The notes: generated from the sequence alone by a model not told the origin. Positions 1 through 11,079 are shown, counted from the stretch's first letter. The stretch is 64,000 nt of DNA from Acanthochromis polyacanthus (GCF_021347895.1 NC_067129.1:36592104-36656103), one strand, 5' to 3'. A program made the numbers and translations.

Positions 1-493
1 AAGATAACTCCTACTCCATTTCTCTTCCTATCTACACCATGATAGAACAACTTGAACCCTGCTCCTAAACTTCTAGCTTTACTACCTTTCCACCTGGTCT
101 CCTGGACACACAGTATGTCCACCTTCCTCCTCTGCATCTTGTCAACCAGCTCTCTACCTTTTCCTGTCATAGTTCCAACATTCAAAGTCCCTACTCTCAG
201 TCCTAGACTCTTGGTTTTCCTCTTCTCTCTCTTCCTACGAACACACCTTCCTCCCCTCCTTCTTTGACCAACAGTAGTCCATTTTCCACCGGCACCCTGA
301 AGGTCGACAGCACCGATGGCGGTCGTTGTTAACCCGGGCCTCGACCGATCCGATATGGAAGTCATACGTTTGATTCGCATGTTTGATTTGGCCAAAGTTT
401 TTCGTCGGATGCCCTTCCTGACACAACCTTCTGTTTTTATCCGGGCTTGGGACCGGCACAATAAGACACTGGCTTATGTCCCCTTGCGGCTAC
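1..493 (-). mobile_element. RTE-like LINE, 5' portion, truncated by window edge
   Basis: On the minus strand this reads as the first part of an RTE-type LINE: a 5' leader starting at the AGCCGCAAGGGG end near 493, then the start of the endonuclease domain (VDILCVQETRWKG, containing the catalytic-type Glu of the EN fold). The same sequence recurs at 50516-50982, where its 5' end is bounded by a target-site duplication, which fixes 493 as about the true 5' end. The element continues left beyond base 1. Family placement rests on similarity to the RT part at 48556-49900, which belongs to the same element type. Not a host gene. Confidence 0.75.
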
Positions 494-507
494 ATTATGT
501 ATATGGC

Positions 508-960
508 AGGGTAGAGACTGCGATTTGGCAGAGTTGGAGTTTCTACCAGTAGAGATTGCAATTGGAGTCTCTATCAGTAGAGATTGCGATCGCAACCTCT
601 ACCAGTAGAATTGGAGTTTCTACCAGTAGAGATTGCGATTGGAGTCTCTACCAGTAGAGACTGCGATCGCAATCTCTACCAGTAGAAACTCCAATCCCAC
701 CAGTAGAGATTTGTCAGGGCGAAGGTTAGACTTTTAAGGTTAGGGTCAGGGGTCAGGGTAGGGGTCAGATTTAAAGGTTAGGGTTAGTTAAGGTTAGGGG
801 CAGGGGTCAGGGCAGGGGTCAGATTTAAAGTTCCATCTCTACTGGTAAGATTGGAGTTTCTACTGGTAGAGATTACAATCGCAAACTCTACTGGTAGAGA
901 CTCCAATCGCAATCTCTACTGGTAGAAACTCCAACTCTACCAAATCGCAGTCTCTACCCT
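508..960. repeat. Foldback (inverted-repeat) element with telomere-like core
   Basis: The first about 190 bases and the last about 125 bases are imperfect reverse complements. The left end begins AGGGTAGAGACTGCGATTTG and the right end is its complement. Each arm is built of short sub-repeats of about 20-30 bases (CTCTACCAGTAGAGATTGCG on the left, CTCTACTGGTAGAGA on the right), many themselves palindromic. The core at about 725-825 is G-rich and telomere-like (GGTTAGGG, GGGTCAGGGG). No ORF. It sits directly after the 5' end of the RTE fragment. No convincing target duplication was found. Confidence 0.8.
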
Positions 961-986
961 GATATATATATATATATATATATATT
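961..986. repeat. (TA)n microsatellite
   Basis: Uninterrupted TA dinucleotide run of about 13 units between the foldback repeat and the next dispersed repeat. Confidence 0.9.
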
Positions 987-1582
987 AGGGCTGGACCCGG
1001 ATATCCCGAATATCCGAATATTCGTTCACTACAGCACTATCTGGATATTAATTTTGGTATCCGAATATCCCCCCCCCCCCGTCGTCGGATGTCACCGGGC
1101 AGAATGAATATGCAGCGTTACTGTCTTCCCTCTGCCTTCGGCCCACATCGGCTCATCTCGTCGTTTTATCACATAAGCATATACACATATGTCTATAACA
1201 TATACACATATGTCGATCACCCCCTCCTCCCCCCAGATGAAAATATTTGGATCTCGTCTCTTCCCTGCGCCTTCGGCCCTTTTCGACTCATCCTGCCGTG
1301 TTCTTCGGCTCATTTCGGCTCCTCCATTCGTGTTTGTAAACTCCACCCGAATGGCCGGGTGGCTGCCGACTCTGAAGTCACGCTTCACTTCGTTGCATAA
1401 ACACAAGACAAGATGCTGAAGACCGGTGTTTGGGAATTCTTCAGTTTACTAAAGACTAAACGAGGGCAAAATGTGGACCCGGGAGACCAGATGAACGGAT
1501 CCGACTATTCGGGCCTTCTCCGCCGCCACTGCCGCGCCGCCGCTCGAACCACACGAACGGATCCGAATATTCGGGCCGTCTC
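986..1582 (+). repeat. Dispersed hAT-like repeat, copy 1
   Basis: Begins TAGGGCTGGACCCGGATATC and ends near CCGAATATTCGGGCC. The ends carry GGACCC and CCGAATATTC motifs that point to degraded terminal inverted repeats. A poly-C run lies at about 1069-1080. It is homologous over its whole length to 3450-4530 in the same orientation. No transposase is encoded, so it is a non-autonomous or decayed DNA element. hAT assignment is inference from terminus style only. Confidence 0.55.
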
Positions 1583-1734
1583 CCGTCTCCGCCGCCGCCA
1601 ATCTTCCTGTCAGCGAGGCCCACCTGACTGGGGAAAAGGAATCAGTTAAATGCAGCACTGATGGCAGGTGTGCTCTGTCAAGTGGCAACCCTCCGCTACT
1701 GATCAGGCACACCTGGTGTGAAAATAGAGGGTCG

Positions 1735-2005
1735 TCACAGTCGTCAACGTAACAGTGGAAATTAATACAGTGCTTTCTAATAATATTGCCCGAAGGCAGC
1801 ATGTATAATGTGAACAGTATTGGTCCTAAGACAGAACCTGAGGGACTCCATGATTAACCCCAGTATGCTCAGACGAGTCATTGTTGACGTGCATGAACTG
1901 GAACCTGTCTGATAAATAGGATTTAAACCAGTCCAATGCTGACCTTTTAATGCCAATACAATGTTCTAGTCGCTGTAATAGAAGTTTGTGGTCAGTTGTA
2001 TCAAA
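1735..2005 (-). pseudogene. LINE reverse-transcriptase fragment
   Basis: Minus-strand translation shows a short RT stretch with a QGSVLGP-like region near 1830 and the motif INFHCYVDD near 1750, the YxDD catalytic box of reverse transcriptase, here with V as the variable residue. Upstream on the same strand is a [17 protein letters not shown] stretch typical of non-LTR RTs. Stops and frame changes interrupt it. It is a different LINE from the plus-strand copy that follows, and the two abut near 2000. Confidence 0.5.
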
Positions 2006-3449
2006 TGCTGCCTAGACGGTGTGTCTCCCTCCTGCCTGAAAGTCTGCGCTGACCAGCTGACGCCCATCTTAACGCAGATTTTCAACAGATCTCTGGAGCT
2101 GTGTGAAGTCCCCTCCTGCTTCAAATGCTCCACCATCATCCCAGTCCCCAAGAAATCCTCCATCACAGGACTAAAAAATGACTACAGGCCCGTCGCACTG
2201 ATGTCTGTGGTCATGAAATCTTTTGAGAGACTGGTGTTGGCCCATCTGAAGGACATCACAGGCCCTCTGATGGACCCCCTGCAGTTTGCCTACCGGGCAA
2301 ACAGGTCAGTGGATGATGCAGTCAACATGGGACTACACTACATCCTGCATCACCTTGACTCCCCAGGGACTTATGCAAGGATCCTGTTTGTGCACTTCAG
2401 TTCGGCGTTTAATACCATCATCCCGGGCATCCTCCACTCCAAACTCCTCCAACTCACTGTACCAGCCTCCACCTGTGAGTGGATCACAGACTTCCTGACA
2501 GACAGGAGGCAGCAGGTGAGATTGGGGAGCATCACATCCAGCACCCGGACAATCAGCACTGGCGCCCCCCCAGGGGCGTGTGCTCTCCCCACTGCTCTTC
2601 TCCCTCTACACCAATGACTGCACCTCAGATGACCCAAGCGTGAAGCGCTTAAAGTTTGCTGACGACACAACTGTCATCGGCCTCATCCGGGACGGTGATG
2701 AGTCTGCGTACAGACGAGAAGTGGAACAGCTGGTCCTCTGATGTGGTCGGAACAACCTGGAGCTGAACACGCTCAAGACTGTGGAGATGACAGTGGACTT
2801 CAGAAGGAGCCCCCCTGTGCTGCCCTCCCTCTCCATTCACAACAACACGGTGTCAGCTGTGGAAAGTTTCAGGTTCCTCTGGGTTCCACAATCTCCCAGG
2901 ACCTGAAGTGGGAGTCCAACATCGACGCCATCAGGAAAAAGGCCCAGCAGAGGATGTACTTCCTGCGCCAACTGAGGAAGTTCAACCTGCCACAGGAGCT
3001 GCTGATCCAGTTCTACACCGCCATCATCCAGTCTGTCCTCTGCACTTCCATCACTGTGTGGTTTAGATCAGCCACCAAGCAGGACAGGCACAGACTGCAA
3101 CGGACAGTCAGGACTGCAGAAAAAATCATCGGTGCCAGCCTGCCCTCCATTCAGGCCTTGTACATGTCCAGAGTCAGGAAAAGGGCAGGCAACATCACTG
3201 TAGATCCGTCACACCCTGGACATAACCTGTTTCACCTCCTCCTCTCCGGCAGGCGCTACAGAGCTCTGTACGCCAAAACCACCAGACACATGAACGAACA
3301 GTTTCTTACCACAGGCTGTTGCTCTGATGAACATTTGAAACCAATCACAGTCTGAATCATGAACATAAACATCCATAACCTCAACAAACACTTCTATAAA
3401 CAATAAAATTATAACTAGAAATGCACCATTTCCACTGATCACTTTAAAC
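1988..3449 (+). pseudogene. L2-like LINE reverse transcriptase, 5'-truncated and frameshifted
   Basis: Two plus-strand frames (1988-2617 and 2741-3355) make up the RT and C-terminal region of an L2-type LINE. Recognisable blocks in order: [45 protein letters not shown] (about 2180-2240), [29 protein letters not shown] (motif A region), a GAPPG block where the frame breaks at about 2570, LKFADDTTVIGLI in another frame at 2650-2690 (the FADD catalytic box), then FRFLWVPQSPRT-like and KAQQRMYFLRQLRKFNLP. At least one frameshift near 2575 and a TGA at about 2739 disable it. 5' truncation fits target-primed reverse transcription. Confidence 0.85.
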
Positions 3450-4530
3450 TAGGGCTGGACCCGAATATCCCGAATATCCGAATATTCGTTCACTACAGCG
3501 GTATCCGGATATTAATTTTGGTATCCGAATACTCTTTCCCCCCCCCCCCCCCCCCCAGTCGGACGTTACCGGGCGGAAAGAATATGCGGCGTTGCTGTCT
3601 TCCCTCCGCCTTTGGCCCACATTGGCTCATATCGGCTCATCCCGTCCTGTGATCACAAAAACATATACACATATATCTATGTGATCACTCCTTCCTCCCC
3701 TCAGACGGAAATATTTGGAGCTCATTACTTCGGCTCATCTCGGCTCCTCCATTCGTTTTTCTTAGCACCACCCGAATGGCCAGGTGGCAGCCGACTCTGA
3801 CGTCATGCTTCACTTCGTTGCATTAATACAAGACAAGATGCTGAAGACGTCTGCAGTGTTGCCAACTTAGCGACTTTCTCGCTAAATCTAGCGACTTTCC
3901 AAAGCGTCCTCGCGACTTTTTTTTTGTCAAAAGCGACTAGCGACAAATCTACTGACTTTTTCTGCCGTTTTGGAGATTCTGACAGGAAAAGTCGGAACAT
4001 TCTGCAGTTACTGTTTTCAACGAGCAGCAGGTGCTGCTGTGAGAGCTTCTTCCCCTCCCAAAGCACAGGCTGTCAGTCCAGTAACCCCGCAGCAGTCCCA
4101 GTGTCTGATTAGAGGACAACTCACTCCGTGGCCAGAAGGCAGGTGAAAGTCACTACAGATCCCATACAGACTTACGGAGTGGGATATAAATGAAAATGTT
4201 TCTTCACTGTCGTACTAAAATAAACCACAGCATTTAGCCTCTAGTACAAAAACATATTTGGGGTGTTTTATACTCACTTTTTGGTCTCTTCCACAACATT
4301 ATTCCTCTCTCCTACAACGTTGATTACAATTACATGCAAACTGGGAAATATGCAAATTAGGCGATGACATCATTTAGCAACTTCTAGCTACTTTGGTGTT
4401 CGACAGCCAACAGCTACTTTCCTTACTAAGGAGTTGGCAACACCGCTGTTTGGGAATACTTCAGTTTAACTGAAGACAAAACCAAGGCAAAATTTGGACC
4501 CGGGAGACCAGACGAACGGATCCGAATATT
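3450..4530 (+). repeat. Dispersed hAT-like repeat, copy 2 (split by a nested element)
   Basis: Same sequence as 986-1582: start TAGGGCTGGACCCGAATATC, poly-C at about 3539-3557, then shared blocks down to GACCCGGGAGACCAGACGAA and a degraded CCGAATATTC end. It is interrupted at 3854-4448 by another DNA element. Copies 1 and 2 are in direct orientation and bracket the L2 LINE. Confidence 0.6.
3854..4448. mobile_element. Nested non-autonomous DNA transposon
   Basis: Left end CAGTGTTGCCAACTTAGCGA and right end GGAGTTGGCAACACCGCTG share the inverted terminal block TGTTGCCAAC. It splits repeat copy 2, whose flanks match copy 1 on either side. The arms carry repeated 'gcgact' words. No transposase frame. 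The CAG...CTG termini resemble hAT elements, but an exact 8-bp target duplication could not be confirmed. Confidence 0.6.
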
Positions 4531-4589
4531 CAGGAATATTCCTGAAGTTCAAAGACAACCTTCATTATACTAATTTCTGGTGGAGATCA

Positions 4590-4690
4590 GTCCACCTACT
4601 GATGGGGATTTGACCATCTGGTGACTGGTTGCAGACAGAACAACTTGGAGCTTAACACTGAAGACAGTGGAGATATTTGTAAATTTCCGG
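4590..4690 (+). pseudogene. Short L2-type LINE fragment
   Basis: Translation around 4625-4685 gives CRQNNLELNT and, after a frameshift, TVEIFVNFR, matching the block just after the catalytic box of the L2-like RT at 2740-2800. About 100 bases only. Confidence 0.45.
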
Positions 4691-5579
4691 ATTGATTTCA
4701 GTTCTTTTGATGGAGTTGTCAGGAGACTTCTTCTTAAAATCAAAAGTATTTATTACAGCAAAATTGAATGTGCGATACAGAGCTCTGGGCCTGAATCCTC
4801 TGTCCCTAACCAACAACAAGTGTTCAGTCAGTTCGGATGGAATCAGACCGCTACCTGTTCCTGACCCAGTCTTCTTATACTCTAACAGTGTGTATAGCTA
4901 TCTAGGCTGCCCCCCCTCCGGTGCTGCGTTGGTCTGCTCTCCTTTGTCACAGCTGATGTTTTGTCATCATCGCTCTCGTAGGAATGACTTCACCCCTGCA
5001 AAGCAAGATTAGAGACTTCACACACAACAAGCTCATGTTCTTTACTGATTATGGCTTACGTCAAAAACTATCTGTACCTTTATTATCAAAAACTGTCTGT
5101 ACTCTGATTATCAATCACTTTATGTCTTGATCATCCTTGCATTCAATCACGAGTAATAAGTAAAATAAAGCATAAGCTCCTTCTTATTGATTCTGGACTT
5201 TTCTACTCTTTGTTTCATTACAGTCACACCGTGGTAATGATGCTCTTGACCTTCCTATTCCTCAGAACCAATACAACTCTTTAATATGCACTCTTAGCAA
5301 ATTATGAAACACACCATTTCCCACAATCTAGTCCTACTGATCCCAACACTTTATGTGCCTCTCAGTTGACACTGTGAAGCACTTCCATTTCCTAGTCACT
5401 ATCATCATTCATCACCTATCATTCGAAGGGGACTTGAACATTTCCAGACTGATAAATGTCAATGACTTTGTTTTGCATCTGTTCATGAATCTCTTTAGAA
5501 AATGGCATCATGTGCTGCTTTTCGAGACCCTTTAACTTCTTCATAATGCCAGACGGGTTCTATTTAGTGATCAGCAAAC
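4691..5579. other. Unassigned sequence
   Basis: No gene, TIR pair or tandem repeat recognised. Short open frames at 4667-5012 show no domain and overlap each other in different frames. Confidence 0.4.
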
Positions 5580-5840
5580 CTGGCAGGAATCATATGTGGT
5601 GTGGCTGGTGAAGCTGAATCCAATTGACAAATAAATTTGGTCATTAGGTAGATTGGTAGCTAAGGGGGCAATTACTTTTTCACATAGAGCAAAGTGGGGT
5701 TGGACAGCATTTTTCTTTCAGTAAATGAACTCTTCATTTAAAAAAACAGCATTTTGTGTTTTCTTGGGTTATCTTTGTATTATACTAAAATTAGTGTGAT
5801 GAACTCAAACATTTAAGTGTGACAAATATGTAAAAATACA
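5580..5840 (+). mobile_element. Tc1/mariner 3'-end fragment
   Basis: The stretch around GGGGGCAATTACTTTTTCAC, followed by AT-rich 'cattttgtgttttcttgggttatctttgta', is the characteristic terminal region of a Tc1-like element. No transposase or opposite TIR is present, so it is an isolated end. Confidence 0.5.
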
Positions 5841-6764
5841 AAATATCTGTAGACAGCTTCACATGATTGGTTCACTTACTGCAGAAGAGTCATGTGACTT
5901 GTTCATTGCCTCCTTTTATATGAATGTGCACAGAGTCTGAAGCAGAAACAGAAGCCTGAGTTAACAAAGAAAATTGATAATATTGTTCATTATAGCTGCT
6001 AACTCTGAATGGAGCTTAGCTTTTGTTGAGCTGACTTGCACAAAGAAAGCCCAGCTATGTGAAACTTCCTTTGATACAAAGGTCTGTACATTACGGAAAC
6101 AAACACTCATCATGTTTGGCTGACCACCTCCAGGCATAACATAAAGATCATTAACTTAATAATGGCTGATGACCCTTTTACCGGCAGTCTCTGATGGAGT
6201 AGGATGGCAGACACAGGTGCATTAAGTATGGTGGGGCAGCACACTTGTGCAATGAGATGACAGACACATGAACACTTTTGCAGTCACCAGTTGCTGTGAT
6301 AAATTGAAAGAGATCCATCAATTAATTTCTATGAAGGTTAAGTTGGCAAGTAATCATTCATTTACCTGCAAATTCTCAGAGTGGAAATCTCCTAAATCAG
6401 ATAGGAGGTTCCACATACATTTTCCAAAATTTTGGGGATTTGAATATATAAAAAGTCTTTTGAAGTATTTTCAGATTAGATGATGAGAAAACAATATCTT
6501 GTTGTGTTTATCAGATATGCTTTTTTTAATTTAGATTTTTTAAATCACAACGTCTAACAAAAGATCAGATAGGTGTCAGAATAAGCTGGTAAACACACTG
6601 ACACACAGACTGACACAGATACTGACACAATTTGAATTAGAAGAGGGCAATACTGTGGAGGAGTGAGAAAGAAATGGAAAAAAAATAAAAACAAAAGGTG
6701 AAAAAAGAGCTACTGAAGGATGGGGGGCTGATGAAGGAGAACATACGTCATGCTATTCTTTTTA
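5841..6764. other. Unassigned AT-rich sequence
   Basis: No supported gene. The 71-codon frame at 6268-6483 has no recognisable domain. Confidence 0.4.
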
Positions 6765-7101
6765 GGTTGTTGCTAGAGGTACGGACCCGTACCTGTAGCC
6801 TGTGGACTACGGATACGGCACTTGCCATTTGCCAATCAGATACGCGAGATCTGGTCACGTGACTCCCGGTAGACGCTAGCTGTACGGACCGTAGCATCGG
6901 TACGACAGGTACGGACCCTAAACCTGACCCTAACACTAACCCTAACCTTAACCTTTGCTTACCTTTCAACAGTTTGCAGTGGTTAGCAGCTTCTTGACTC
7001 GCGAGACTCGCGTACGGGTCCGTATCTGTCTGGCCAATGGAAAGTGCCGTACCCGTAGCCTGTGGGCTACGGATACGGGTCCGTATCCGTAGACACTACC
7101 T
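6765..7101. repeat. Foldback element with telomere-like core (second type)
   Basis: Arms of about 110 bases are imperfect reverse complements. Left has GTACGGACCCGTACCTGTAG then CCTGTGGACTACGGATACGG; right has the complements ending in GATACGGGTCCGTATCCGTAG. The core at about 6916-6955 is CCCTAAACCTGACCCTAAC followed by further CCCTAACC-type units. The arm sequence is unrelated to the 508-960 element but the layout is the same. No ORF of note. Confidence 0.75.
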
Positions 7102-8741
7102 TCTTTTTATGTTCTTTTTATATTAACTGTCTTTGACTGTACAAGCATTACGCATGTACACTTGAATCTACACTGTAACTAGTAGCCTCTACTAGAAATA
7201 CCCTTGTACAAGTAATGGTCTGAAACTGAAAATTTCATTGAAGTACAAAAGTATTAGCATGAAAATATAATTAAAAACACAAAATAAATTATACAGAATG
7301 CTCCATTTCTGAATATTAGATTAGAATTATTGATGCTTTGATTAATTCCACATTATTATGTAGCCATGTACAGAATGTACAGAATATATTGCATCAAGTG
7401 TTGGTGTGTTTGTCATACACACTAGTGGTACAACATCATGCCTTCAAACCTTAATATCTAAATCAACAATATATTCAGTTTTTATAGATGGGACATTGCA
7501 GCCGGTCCATATAACTAATTATCATTTATAAACATGCTGTGAAGAGGAATGTAACCTTGCTAGAATAAACTAGAAGAGAGATTAAACTAAGGCAATTAAA
7601 CAAAATAACAGTACAACAGGGCAACGTAGTAAGTGCAAGATGCATTCTTAAGCCATGTCAATTAAACAGCCTGGCTTCACGTAGAAATATTGGTAGACGT
7701 ACACATTAAAGCAATGGAGAGACTACAGATTACAATTCAGATGAAGGCTGTACACATGAGTTATTCTGTGAGTCTCGTGCAGTACTCAGTCCTATAATCT
7801 GCTCCAGGTTCAGTCAAACGCCTTATCAAGTCTGAAAACTTGTTCTTTCTCAGTGTGCCATGTCTGCTTATCCTGTCTCTCTCCCACGGTGCAGTATTAG
7901 AGCAGAATGACGCTCACAAATTTTCTAAATTAATCAGAAGATCATGAGCATTTTAGGCATAGGTCTGTTTAGAATTATGCCAAAATGTAACAATATAACA
8001 ATATAACAGTAATGTCAGCCCTAATTTTACTATGTTATTTGTGCATTGTCTTACTGTTAACTCACTCTAATGTTGGGCTCTAGAGCCCTGGTCTTTGTGG
8101 CTGTAAACACACTAACAGCTCTGCGGCTGCTGATTCATCTATTCTCCTTCATTCCTTTTTCACCTGATTTATTGAGATTTTTCATGTGATTTTTGTTTTT
8201 ACTGTCTTAAGGAACTTACTAATTAACAATATCACACAACTTTCACCTTCAGGTATGCTAAAAATTATGTATTCGCAAGAATTATTTCACAGAATGACTG
8301 TTGATTTTAGTTTACCTTTTCTAGATGTCTGCAAGTAATCCTCTCAAAAATCTTCTTTTCTTGTGATGTCTTCTCATGATGACTGCCTTGATCCTACTGG
8401 TTATGTTCATTGATAGTGTACAATCTAAACTGAATTTGTTTATTTCAGCATGCATAAATGTAATAAATGTTAAGTTGTTCACTATCATGCAAATGCTACT
8501 TAATTTATTCATGTACATCTTGTAAATGTTCACTACAAGTCTTGTCAAAACAAATCTTGGCCTCCAGATGCATAAAATTCTGGTCCATTTTCAGCTTATG
8601 TTAATGTAGAAATTGAAGTCTATTCATCTTCTTGATGATGATTCGATTCAACTTTACTTGCAGCTACTGTAAATACACATTTATTTCACCAGTTATCAAA
8701 CTGTAAAGCAATACTAATCTAATTTGCACACAAAATCTGTT
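7102..8741. other. Unassigned AT-rich sequence
   Basis: No gene, RNA or repeat pair recognised. The minus-strand 75-codon frame at 8321-8548 has no identifiable domain. Confidence 0.4.
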
Positions 8742-8927
8742 TTAACCCTCATCAGTACACTTGGCAAAACCTATTTATCTGTACACTTGGGGTCCAGCTG
8801 GACCACAGTAGTATTTCATCTCTTTCACATTTCTCTACCTGTCCATATCATCTCAGTATATATTTTATTAAAACATGCGTCGTCTGTAGATAGAAATATG
8901 AAAGGCACAATGAAACTTGGGTGACTT

Positions 8928-9482
8928 ATGATGTTTTTATTCAAGAGTGAGCTTCCAACATTGGAGAAGCGGGTGGATGATCTAGAGCAATACATGCGCA
9001 TTGACGATTTGATTATTTCTGGTTTGGAGACGCGGCACCAAACTTATGCTAGGGCTGCGTCAGAAGACAACAAGCATGAGGACGCATCGCTTAAAAAACT
9101 TCAAACTTTGGAGCAACAAGTAGTGCAGTTCTTTAAGAAGCACAAAATGTGCATTGAGAGTCACCAAATTGCAGCTTGTCATATGTTACCACGAAAGAAC
9201 AATGTAAAGCCGAACATTATAGTGAGATCTGCAAATCGAAAGCACAAAGTGGACTTGCTCAAAGATGCAAAGAAACTTGCAGGCACTGGAGTTTACATCA
9301 ATGAGCATCTCACTAAAAATAACGCCGAAATAGCAAGACAGGCATGCATTCTCCGTAAGCAAAATAAACTTTATGCAACTTGGACGAGAAATGGTAAAGT
9401 TATGATTCGAACCAATGGACCTCCGGAGTCAACAAAAGTGATATGGATTAGGAATTTGCACGACCTGGATTGCTACAAATGA
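8928..9482 (+). CDS. LINE ORF1-like RNA-binding protein (184 codons)
   Basis: Uninterrupted frame of 184 residues. The N-terminus is heptad-like (LPTLEKRVDDLEQYMRIDDL), suggesting a coiled coil, followed by an ACHMLPRK...PNIIVRSANRKHKVDLL segment and VYINEHLTKNNAEIARQA, blocks typical of ORF1 of fish LINEs in the I/Jockey-like group, where the product coats the element's RNA. It lies 73 bases before the endonuclease ORF on the same strand, the usual ORF1-ORF2 order. The true start may lie upstream: the frame opens without a clear leader. Family name is recognition from motif style, not a search result. Confidence 0.65.
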   Translation: MMFLFKSELPTLEKRVDDLEQYMRIDDLIISGLETRHQTYARAASEDNKHEDASLKKLQTLEQQVVQFFKKHKMCIESHQIAACHMLPRKNNVKPNIIVRSANRKHKVDLLKDAKKLAGTGVYINEHLTKNNAEIARQACILRKQNKLYATWTRNGKVMIRTNGPPESTKVIWIRNLHDLDCYK

Positions 9483-9555
9483 CAAGGATAATGGAAGAAC
9501 AACACTACAAGTTGACTAGCACCTTTTGGAATAAACACGGCAAAAATAAACTCAT

Positions 9556-10473
9556 ATGGTGGAACAGAACAACGACGAGTTCTCCGTTTTATGCACGGAG
9601 AGGATGGAGATTCTAATGAGACGCATGGATTACCAAACTGTAAAGGGAATACAAAAAGGGAATTCTGCTAATTATAAATTGTATGACATGGAAAAAGACA
9701 TAGATCCGGAAGATAACTTTTACATAAACAACAATTGTAACTGTGAGTACTACACACCAGAACATCTAAGAACTGAAGTGGCAATAAATGACATGTTATC
9801 CATCATCCATTTTAACAGTCGCAGCCTTCAAGCAAATTTAGATGAAATCATACACTGCCTGTTTGATACATTTAATGTAATAGCAATAACAGAGACGTGG
9901 CTTAAAGACGATAAAGAATGCAGTATACAACTAGAGGGTTATGATTTTTTTGCTATTAACAGGAAAAATAAAGAGAGAGGTGGGGTTGCTATATATGTAA
10001 GAAAAAACTTTGAATGTTACCTTGTTAAAGAAATGTCTACCGCAGTAGATAATATTTTGGAATGTGTTACAGTTGAAATGCTCCTTAAAAATTCACAAAA
10101 AGTGTTAATAAGTTGTGTTTACAGAACCCCCGGTACAGCTACCATTGATTTATTTAATAGCACATTGGTGGAATTATTTGGTAGGGTTGGGGGTAGAGGT
10201 CTCAGGTTTGTATGTGGAGATTTCAACATTAATTTAATGGATATGGGTAAATTGGAGAAAAATAGAGATTTTCTGGACTCCATGTACAGCCTGGGTCTTT
10301 TTCCCACAATCCTTAAACCTTCAAGGATATCAACTACTAGTGCAACCTTAATTGATAATATTTTCACCAATGTAATGGACAGTAAAATAACCAGTGGGCT
10401 CTTAATTAACGATATTAGTGACCATTTACCGGTCTTCATAGTAGTTAGCAAGTTTTTTAATAATACAGGTTAG
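9556..10473 (+). CDS. LINE ORF2 N-terminal endonuclease domain, RT missing
   Basis: A 305-codon frame with an apurinic-like endonuclease (EEP) domain over roughly residues 80-300. Motifs in order: SIIHFNSRSL (Asn), IAITETWL (Glu), RGGVAIYVRKN, SCVYRTPG (Tyr), CGDFNI (Asp/Asn), ATLIDNIFTN and NDISDHLPVF (final Asp-His). The set of catalytic positions appears complete. A full ORF2 would continue into a reverse transcriptase, but the frame stops at 10473 just after the EN domain and a LINE 3' tail follows within about 180 bases, so the RT has been lost by internal deletion. Nicking activity of this truncated protein is conceivable but untested. Confidence 0.75.
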   Translation: MVEQNNDEFSVLCTERMEILMRRMDYQTVKGIQKGNSANYKLYDMEKDIDPEDNFYINNNCNCEYYTPEHLRTEVAINDMLSIIHFNSRSLQANLDEIIHCLFDTFNVIAITETWLKDDKECSIQLEGYDFFAINRKNKERGGVAIYVRKNFECYLVKEMSTAVDNILECVTVEMLLKNSQKVLISCVYRTPGTATIDLFNSTLVELFGRVGGRGLRFVCGDFNINLMDMGKLEKNRDFLDSMYSLGLFPTILKPSRISTTSATLIDNIFTNVMDSKITSGLLINDISDHLPVFIVVSKFFNNTG

Positions 10474-10649
10474 TGTGGTAGCCCTCAATCACATGATAAA
10501 AAACCCATGAGGTGTAAATCACTCAATGCAATAAATGCTTTAAAGAATGACTTCCTCTTGATACTATCACAACATAAATCTATTTCAGCTTGTTCATACC
10601 ACATTTGTTTATGCCTACTATGAAAATATCATGTATAGGTTTCCCCCTG

Positions 10650-10740
10650 GAATTACAATGAATCGTCAGCTGGAATCGACTCCAGCCTCCCTGCGACTGT
10701 AATTATTAGGATAAAGCGGTGTACAATTATGGATGGATGC
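10650..10740 (+). mobile_element. LINE 3' tail
   Basis: Contains 'gactccagcctccctgcgac', then 'aggataaagcggtgtacaat' and ends in GGATGGATG repeats, the standard 3' end of several fish LINE families. It marks the end of the internally deleted LINE whose ORF1 and EN lie upstream. Confidence 0.6.
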
Positions 10741-11079
10741 ACAGTCCGGCTGGGATCCACATAGACCCCGAACAGTTTTTCTATATATACACCACAAACC
10801 TGGTTGAATTAAATAAGCTTTGGTTTATATGATGGCAACTATGTGGGTGACAACTATGTAAAGGATCTAAAAAATCCAGCGTGCAAACAAAAAGATATGA
10901 CAAATTATATACCCATGGGGCCTGCATGGACCCCAGGTGTACTGATGAGGGTTAAAAGAATGCGACAGTTAACCACAACATTAAAACTACTGCTAATTGA
11001 AGAGAACTTCACTGAATATTTCATTTCAGTCACACCTGTCAAAGAGTGGGATGTATTAGACAGCAAGTGAACTGTCAGT

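Larger units (their letters stand above)
8746..10951. mobile_element. piggyBac-type TIR pair enclosing LINE coding sequence
   Basis: Left terminus at 8746 is CCCTCATCAGTACACTTGG, directly preceded by TTAA (8742-8745). Right terminus is its complement CCAGGTGTACTGATGAGGG ending at 10951 and followed by TTAA (10952-10955). A TTAA target duplication with CCC...GGG ends is the hallmark of piggyBac-superfamily elements. The left TIR carries an extra about 26-bp partial duplication of the GTACACTTGG segment. No piggyBac transposase is present. Instead the interior holds LINE ORF1, an endonuclease ORF and a LINE 3' tail. Either a LINE landed in a non-autonomous element or the TIRs captured it. Confidence 0.75.

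Noticed and set aside
3854..4448. Exact hAT target duplication for the nested element
   Set aside because: Candidate flanking octamers do not match well enough, so only TIR similarity is claimed.
10843..11070. 75-codon frame at the right piggyBac-type terminus
   Set aside because: It reads across the TIR and the TTAA into flanking DNA; no domain.
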